From Lentzea aerocolonigenes (lineage in GTDB: Bacteria; Actinomycetota; Actinomycetes; Mycobacteriales; Pseudonocardiaceae), in NCBI RefSeq assembly GCF_000955955.1, contig NZ_JYJG01000175.1:1-8636 (forward strand): a stretch of DNA of 8,636 nt, given 5' to 3'. Under the pieces are notes generated by a model, which saw only the letters and a program-made list of their open reading frames with translations, was not told the DNA's origin and did not search any database. Position numbers and translations under genes: made by a program. This document shows positions 1 through 6,900 of the stretch, piece after piece; within the stretch, counting starts at the first letter, position 1, and each line of letters starts with the position of its first letter.

Positions 1-5
1 AGGTG

Positions 6-24
6 GATGAAGGTTCCCTTCATC
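6..24 (-). terminator. Short hairpin just past the stop codon, possible terminator
   Basis: A perfect 8-bp inverted repeat (GATGAAGG and CCTTCATC) with a 3-base loop begins 5 bases after the TGA of the SseB-like gene. There is no T-run in the visible bases, as is common for actinobacterial terminators. The stem is short and only half G/C, so chance or another role is possible. Confidence 0.35.
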
Positions 25-28
25 GACG

Positions 29-757
29 TCAGCCGGAGGCGGACTCCGGCTTGGCCTTCTTGGCGCGGGACCTCGGCGCGTCCGCCTCGGTGGCCGGACG
101 GCTGTCCGAGGCCTCGGACTCGGGTGCGCCGGCCTCGGTCTTCGGGGCCTCGGCGGTGCCGGGTGCATCGATCAGGGCCTGGCGGAGTGCGGCGGCGATC
201 AGGCGCATCGACGCGGGCGCGCCCGCGTTGAGGAGCACGTCGACGCCCTCCTGGGGCAGCAGGCCGACGAGCTGTTCGAGGCTCACCTCGGCCCAGGCAG
301 CGATGTTGTCGAGCTCCTTGATCTCCGCGATGCGCCGGCTGTGCGCGGGCGCCGTGGCGACCACGACGCACGGCACCTCGTCCGGCGACATCACCACGAC
401 CGGGGTGTTCGACTCGGTCACGGCGAGCCCGAAGACGTTGCCCTCGGTCATCATCGACAGCAGCTCTCCGGGCTCGGCCTCGCCGCGCGTCACCATCTGC
501 ACCGTCGCGTCGACCGGGTCCGTCGGGGAGTCCGGTCGCGTCGGCAGGTAGTCGGGGTTCGCGTGGAAACGGCTGGTGGTGCCGTCCTGCTCGACGAACC
601 AGCCGCCGACGACCACCTCCAGGGGTGGACGTGGCCGCTCCTCGCCCTCAGCGGGTTCCGGTTGCTCGGCCTGCCAGGCGGGGTCGATCAGGAACACCCA
701 CTGGTCACCCTCGAACCGGGCTTCGGTCTGCTCGGTCGTCGTGGCGGTCTCCGCCAT
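29..757 (-). CDS. SseB-like type VII secretion system-associated protein
   Basis: This gene encodes 242 residues starting at ATG 757, chosen for its GGGAGG site; an in-frame ATG at 808 would add 17 charged, His-rich residues. There is no signal peptide or membrane segment, so it should be cytoplasmic. Visible blocks are WVFLIDPAWQ (20-29), VVVGGWFVEQDG (48-59), FHANPDYLPTRPDSPTDPVDA (64-84), and a C-terminal half with PDEVPCVVVATAPAH, an AW-x-EVSLEQLVGLLP helix and VDVLLNAGAPASMRL (172-186). The last pattern resembles the 'NPG...L' end of SseB-type domains. From memory, proteins with these blocks are annotated as type VII secretion system-associated and sit beside lonely-Cys genes, as here. 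Residues 200-242 form an Ala/Glu/Pro-rich tail ending with a basic RSRAKKAK patch, possibly a contact for the acidic tail of the neighbour. The role is likely as a partner or chaperone of the giant protein, which is inference. Confidence 0.75.
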   Translation of the reverse strand: MAETATTTEQTEARFEGDQWVFLIDPAWQAEQPEPAEGEERPRPPLEVVVGGWFVEQDGTTSRFHANPDYLPTRPDSPTDPVDATVQMVTRGEAEPGELLSMMTEGNVFGLAVTESNTPVVVMSPDEVPCVVVATAPAHSRRIAEIKELDNIAAWAEVSLEQLVGLLPQEGVDVLLNAGAPASMRLIAAALRQALIDAPGTAEAPKTEAGAPESEASDSRPATEADAPRSRAKKAKPESASG

Positions 758-925
758 CACAGCCTCCCGGCCGATGTGCTCGTCGTGTCGCTTCTCGTGC
801 GTGTCCATTCAAGGAACCCGTCGACGACCGGTGGGCCTCCTGGAGCCTCGAGCGGCAACCTCCGGGGGAATCACTCACGGAAGTCCTGGCCACGCCCGTG
901 CGGAGGTGAACACCCACTGTAGTCC
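758..925 (-). other. Intergenic gap between the two genes
   Basis: These 168 bases separate the stop of the giant gene from the chosen start of the next. They contain no convincing terminator hairpin and no clear promoter. Two GGAGG-type stretches (837-842 and 859-863, read on the minus strand) have no ATG or GTG at a proper distance. The gap is long for tightly coupled translation, so the second gene may be read through from upstream or have its own unrecognised promoter. Confidence 0.5.
763..768 (-). promoter_or_regulatory. Ribosome binding site deciding the start of the downstream gene
   Basis: GGGAGG on the minus strand lies 5 bases before the ATG at 757. The earlier in-frame ATG at 808 is preceded by GGTTCCTTGA and lacks a comparable site. 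This favours a 242-residue product over a 259-residue one. Confidence 0.7.
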
Positions 926-3900
926 TCATCGGTTCTCGTCACGTGGCGGCGTGCCGCCGAGGAAGTCGGCGAGGGAGATCGAACGCGGCGTCTCCACGTC
1001 GTCCACCACGTCGTCGAGATCCGGCACCGAACGCTCGTCCCACTCGGGTTCGCTGTCGCCGCCCGCCACCGACCAGGCGTCCTCGGAGCCCGCGCCGGAC
1101 TGCTCGACCTCGCTGTCCGGCGCGTGCACGAGGTGCACCCGGCCGTCGGCGGAACGCTCCACCACCAACGGCAGTCCGGAGTAGACGGTCCACTCCGCGC
1201 TGGGCGCGAGCACCGGCGTCGTCACGTAGAAGGTCGACGCCAGCCTCGCCTGGAACTCGCGCACCGCACTCGGCGCACCGTCCGTCACCACCAGCGCCGT
1301 CGGCGCCCCGGCCGCCGTGAGTTCACGGAAGGCGGAGGACGCCATGAGCACCTTGGCGAGAGCGGGGCCGTCGACCGTGAGCTGGCGGCCGTCGGCGAGC
1401 GTCACGCGGAACCGGTCCGCGACCGCCCGCACGTCCACACCGGCCGCGCGGTCCGGCCACTGCTCCGATGAGGTCCATTCAGGACTGTCGGTAAAGGACA
1501 CTCCCACCAGGTGGTCCACGAGGTGCGACCGGACGTCCTCGGCCCGGAAGGACGCGACGCGACCGGTGGCATCCGTGCCGAGCACCAGCCCGAACCCGCC
1601 GGAGAACGTGTTCCACCGGCCACCGTGCTGCAGCGCGGTCACCGCGTGCCCGTCCCGCACCCCGATGTGCACCGACTCGGTCGAGGCGAGCACCGGGAGG
1701 TCGTGGCCGAACGACGTCGAAAGTGCGTTCTGGAAGTCGTGCGCGGCCTGACCGGCGCTGTCGTCTCCCACCGTGCACACGATCAGAGCGATCGCCTCCG
1801 GACGGTCCGGCCCGCTCATCCGCTCCTGGAACGGCTCCAGCCTCCGCACGAGGTCGGCGAACGGGTGCCCGTACAGCGACACCGCCGCGCCTTCACGGTT
1901 CTGGACGCGGAAGCCCGAGGAAGCACCCTCGGCGCCGAAGCTGTGACTGACGACGAAGAACGTGTTCTCCGGCCACGGCACCGGGCCGGACCGGGCGTCC
2001 AGTCCGCCCTCGACCACGTTGATGTCGCTGACTCCCTGCGGCAGCACTGACATCGTGTCGCGGCCGTCCGCCGCCGTCCACGCGTGCGCGGCCGCCACGT
2101 CGTCGTCGCTCATGCCGAACACGACACCGATGGCCCGGCCGTCCTTCACCAGAGGCTCGACCCGCATGTCCTCCGGCGGCAGGTCGACGTAGGCGCCCAG
2201 GTCGATGCGGTAGCCCTGGGCCGGCTGGTCCAGGGGCAACTCGGGGATCTCTCGCCACATCGTCTCCGGCCCGGCGAGTTCGCCGAGGGCCGCCGTCACC
2301 CTGGCCTCCGCGCCGAGCCGGTCGCTCAGCGCGGCCTGGAAGTCGTGCGCCGCGCCACCGCGCCAGCCGTACGCACCCGCACGCGAGGCCAGCAGCGTCA
2401 CCTCGCGCGACTCGCCGTGCGACACCAGCAGGTCCGCGAACGCCGGCCCGCCCAGTGCGACCCGCGTCCCGTCCGCCAGCGTCACGTGGAACCGCTCGGC
2501 GTCGCTGTCCACCGCCACCTGGAACGGTCCTGTCGCGGGCTCGTCCACGGCGCCGCGGAACGAGACGCCCACGACGGCGTCTCCGGCACGGATCGGCTCG
2601 ACCGGCACGTCGGCGGCGGTGAACATCCGCACCCGGCCGGTGGCGTCCGCGCCCGCCACCACGCCACCGAACCCGCGCCAGCGGCCCTGACCGTCCTCGG
2701 CCACCACCGCGGCGGCAAGCGCCCGCTGGAAGTCGTGCGCCGCGCCACCGTCGTGACCGAGCACGCCCGCCGCCGTTCCCGGCAGGGCGACACCGGCCAG
2801 TGCCTCCGCCGCCCGGAACGGCTTGGCCTTCGCCACCACGGTGGCGAGCGTCCCGCCGTCGACCGTGATGCGGGAGCCGTCCTTCAACGTCAGCCCGAAC
2901 CGGTCGGCGCTCGCGTCGACATCGACGTGGAACACGGTGCCCTGCGCCGCGGTGACCGGCAGCGCGACCTGATCCGCTCCACCGCGGAACGTCACGCCGA
3001 CGGTGCGGCCCTCGGACGTCAGGACATGCCCGGCGACATCGCGCCGGTGGAACGTCCGCGCCTCGCCGGTCGCGGCATCCAGACCCGTCAGCACCGTCTG
3101 CCGGCCGAAGACGCGCTGCAGCCAGGAACGGCCGGACTTCAGCTCCGCGCCGCGGTCGGCCGCCGGAACCCCTGCGGGTTCGGGCGTGGGCTCGACGCGG
3201 CGCCACTCCCCCGCGTCGTGCACCACGGTGCCCTCGGCCAGCAGCTGGATGTCGTTGGTGGGCGCGTAAACGGGCTCGGCGCGACCGAACTGCTCGTGCA
3301 GCGCGCGCTGGAAGCCTTCCACCGCACCACCTGGCACGCCGGCGCCGGACACGAGCAGCGTCACTGCCTCGGGTGCACCGCCGTAGGCCTGTTGGAACGG
3401 CTCCGAGCGGGCGACTATCGCGGCCAGCGTCCCGGCGTCGACCACGACCTTGCGGCCGTTCTGCGTCTCGACCAGCATGCTGGCGCCGCTGTACTCCTCC
3501 ACGTCGACGTGGAAGGTCCGGGCGGGCCACGGGGTTCGCTCGTGGCGGACGGCGCCGGACTCCGTCGCATCGGCGAGGTCGAACTGGCCGGTGCCGAGCA
3601 GGTGGGTCGGGCCGGTGCCGCCGCCCGCGGTGGCCCACGCCTCGGTGTCGAGGCGGGTCTCTCCGGTGCGGAACGTGACACCGACGACCTGGTCGCCGTG
3701 CCGCAGCGGGACCGCCGAGATCGAGCCCGGCTGGAAGGTGAGCGGACGGCGGCCGCCGTCGCCGTACCGGAACTCGACGCCCGACAGCGGCCGGGGCAGC
3801 GTGTCGAACGTGCGGACGGTGCCGTCCTGGGTCGCGGCCGCCACCGGCTGCCACACCTCGAACCGCCCCGCGAGAGCACGCTGGAAGTCGTGGGCGGCAC

Positions 3901-6900
3901 CGCCGGGCGCGTCGATCTCGCCGGCCTGCGAACCGAGCAGCGTGATCCGCTCGCCGGTCGGAACCCTGGCGGCGTGCACGAGGTCGGCCAGGACCATGCC
4001 GGACACCGCGACCTGCCGCCCGTCGGTCAACCGCAGGTCGAACCGGTCGTGGGTGCCGGAGACGGCGACGCGGAACTCGTCCGGCGCACCTCCCTCGGGC
4101 AGCGGGTCGCCGGTGAACGACACCCCGGCGGCGCTGTGCTCGACGATCACGGCGGGCCGGCTGAAGAGCTCCACCCTGCCGTCCGCACCGGTTCCGGCGA
4201 ACTGCCCCGGTTCGCCGTGCGCGGTCCACTCACCGCCACGTTGCACCACCGCGGGCACGTCCAGGCCGAACATGCGGGCCACAGTGCGCTGGAACGCGCT
4301 GACGCCCTGCTCCGACCCCGCGGACACCATGAACGCCATCGGCCGCTGTGCCCCGGCGGCCTCCCGGAACGCCGGGGACGCCATGACCAGCTTCGCCAGT
4401 GCCCGCCCGTCGACCGTGACCGTCCTGCCGTCGGTGAGCGCGACGGAGAAGCGGTCGCCCGAGGCCGTCACGTCCAGGCCGATCGCACCGGCCGGCCACC
4501 GCGCCGGGTCCACCGGCCCGTGACCGTCCGCAAAGGACAGTCCGATCGGGCGGTCGCCGTCGCGGACGGTCCGTGACCGGACCTCCTCCGGCGCGAACGG
4601 GACGTGCCTGCCCTGACCGTCGGTGCCGAACACCTGCCCGTAGCCGCCGGAGAACGTGAACCACTCGCCCCCGTGCTCCAGGGCGGTGGCCGCGCGGCCG
4701 TCCCTCAGTCCGATGTAGACGGAGGCGGTGGGCGCGAGCACCGGCACGTCGACCGCGAAGGTGGTCGACATGGCCTGCTGGAAGTCGTGGGCCGCGGTGC
4801 CGGGCCGGTCTTCTGCGACGGTGCAGACGACCAGCGCGATCGCCTCAGGGCGGTCCGGGCCGCTCATCCGCTCCTGGAACGGCTCCAGCCGTCGCACGAG
4901 ATCGGCGAACTGGTGCCCGTACAACGACAGCGCCGCGCCCTCGCGGTCGTGGAGGCGGAAGCCTGACGTGTCACCGGAGGCGAAGCTGTGCCCGACGACG
5001 AAGAACGTGTTCTCCGGCCACGGCGCCGGACCTGTCTCCGTGTCGAAACCACGCGCCATGCCGGCACTGTCCAGGTCGATGCCCTGCGGCAGCACGGACA
5101 TCGTGTCCTTGCCGTCGGCCGCCGCCCACGACAGCGCGGTGTCCAGGCCGTCGCCGTCGATGCTGAACGTGACCCCGACGACCCGGCCGTCCTTGACCAG
5201 CGGCACGGCCTGCACGTCCGCGGGGGTCACGTCGACGACCACACCCCGCTCGAAGTGGCCCGCCTGGACCGGACGGTCCGTCGGCATGGCGGGGAACATC
5301 CGCCAGCCGGGGTCGAACGTCTGGATCTCGGCGTCCTCGGCGATGCCCGCCAGTCCGCCGACGTGCGCCGTCAGGTCGCCGGCGGGCGCCACCACCTTGG
5401 TCTCCACGCCGAGCCGGTCGCTCAGCGCGGCCTGGAAGTCGACGGCCGCACCGCCACGCCAGCCCGACGCGCCCGCCCGTGACGCCAGCAGCGCGATCTC
5501 GCCGCCGCGGTTCTCCCGTGCCTGACCGAACAACGGCGTGGCCGTCAGCACGTCCGCGAACGCCGAACCGCCCAGCGAAACCTTCGTGCCATCGGCCAAG
5601 GTCACCCGGAACCGGTCGAGCCGGTTCTCCACCGCCACCACGGCCGCGTCCGGACCGGGCGCGCGCATCGACTCGTCCGCCGCGCCGCGGAAGGACACAC
5701 CCACGACGGTGTCGCCGTCACGCACCGGCTCGACCGGCACGTCGGCGGCGCCGAACAGCCGCACCCGGCCGCTGTCCTCGACGCCCGCCACCGCACCACC
5801 GAACCCGCGCCACCGGCCGTGGCCCTCCTCGGCCACGACGGCGGTGCCGAACTCGGCCAGGCCGCGGTGGAAGTCGTGCGCCGCACTGCCGGAGTGCCCG
5901 AGCGCGCCCGCGTTCGGACCCGGCAGGGCGACACCGGCCAGTGCACCCGCGCTCCGGAACGGCTTGGCCTTCGCCACCACCTCGGCCAGCACGCCGCCGT
6001 CGACGGTGACGCGGGAGCCGTCCTTCAACGTCAGGCCGAACCGGGACGTGGTCGCGTCGACGTCGACGTGGAAGACGCTGCCCTGGGCCGCGGTGACCGG
6101 CAGTGAGACCCGGCCGGTTCCGCTGCGGAAGGTCATGCCGACCGTGCGGCCGTCCGACGTCAGGGTGTGCGCCACGACGTCACGGCGGTGGAACGTCCGT
6201 GCCTCACCGGTCGCCGCGTCCAAGCCCGCCAGCACCGAATCGCGGCCGAAGATCCCCTTCAGCCACGAACGCCCGGACTTCAGCGCGGCGCCGGGGTCGG
6301 CCATCGGCACCTGATCCACCGGCGCGGCAGGCTCCGCCCTGCGGTCCGCCTCGTCGAGCCACGCGGTCAGCCGCGCGTCCACGTCGGACACCTCGCCACC
6401 GCGGCCCAGCGTCCCGTCCACGCGCTCGTCGCGCAACGACGGCGGGGTGAAGTGGATGACCTCCCGCGCGGGCCTGGGCTCGCGCCCGTGTGTCGTCCAG
6501 CCGTCCTCGGCCACGACCCGCTCGCCGCCGTCGACCAGGTGCACCGCGCCCCTGGACTCGTGCACCGGCCCCGTGACGGCGAACTCGCGCAGCAGCGTCC
6601 GCTGGAAGGCCGCGCCGTCGACGGGCCCGCCAGAGGTGATCAGCGCGATCGCACCCGGCCACCTGGAGCCGCTCGGGTCCACGAACCCGGCGGTCTGACC
6701 CAGCACCCTGGCGAACGTGTGACCGTCGACGTGCACGCGCACGCCGTCGGCAGTGCGCACCACCAGCGAACCGTCCACACCGGACTCGACCGCGACGCGG
6801 AACGCGCGCTGCCGCAACGGTTCGCCCTGCACCTCGCCGTGCGTCACGACCGGGAGCTCTGTCCGGAACGACGCACCGATCTGCCGTTCTCCGTGCGCCC

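Larger units (their letters stand above)
1121..3145 (-). repeat. Four-unit supermodule, copy 2 (U11-U14 plus SGRSWL leader)
   Basis: Residues 1831-2505 repeat copy 1 unit by unit. In a 59-base sample around 1802-1860, compared with 4850-4908, I count about five mismatches, roughly 91% identity. Other stretches, such as U12 against U6, are much more diverged and carry deletions. Copy 2 leads directly into the C-terminal tail, whereas copy 1 is followed by U9 and U10. Confidence 0.85.
4145..6286 (-). repeat. Four-unit supermodule, copy 1 (U5-U8 plus SGRSWL leader)
   Basis: Residues 784-1497 contain a leader with LKSGRSWL and GLDAATGEARTFHRRDV, then two units without His/Cys (U5, U6), one intact unit (U7) and another without the pair (U8). 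The same order, with the same unit-specific residues, recurs about 3.1 kb further along the gene. The frame offset is 1,047 residues at the leader and 1,016 at the Cys, so copy 2 has lost a net 31 residues in between, mainly in and around U12 with four more in U11. Confidence 0.85.

Noticed and set aside
905..914. Near-palindrome GGTGAACACC as an operator
   Set aside because: The arms are only four bases with no second copy nearby; expected by chance.
916..921. TACAGT on the minus strand as a -10 promoter element for the SseB-like gene
   Set aside because: No acceptable -35 hexamer lies 16-18 bases upstream, so a single hexamer is not enough.
341..922. Plus-strand open frame across the SseB-like gene and the gap
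   Set aside because: Its product is Arg/Gly/His-rich without motifs, and it lies opposite a gene with clear family blocks.
705..929. 74-codon minus-strand frame whose ATG overlaps the giant gene's stop (ATGA)
   Set aside because: The overlap is tempting for coupled translation, but its third-position GC is clearly lower than in the real genes, the product has no recognisable pattern, and it runs out of frame into the SseB-like gene.
1893..4229. Long minus-strand frame of 778 codons inside the giant gene
   Set aside because: It is in a shifted frame with a low-complexity Arg-rich product; the overlapping frame has clear, conserved repeats.
2084..4576. Long open frame on the plus strand (830 codons)
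   Set aside because: It lies opposite the giant gene, and its product is rich in Arg, His and Pro with no repeats or domains. High third-position GC in the real frame keeps antisense frames open.
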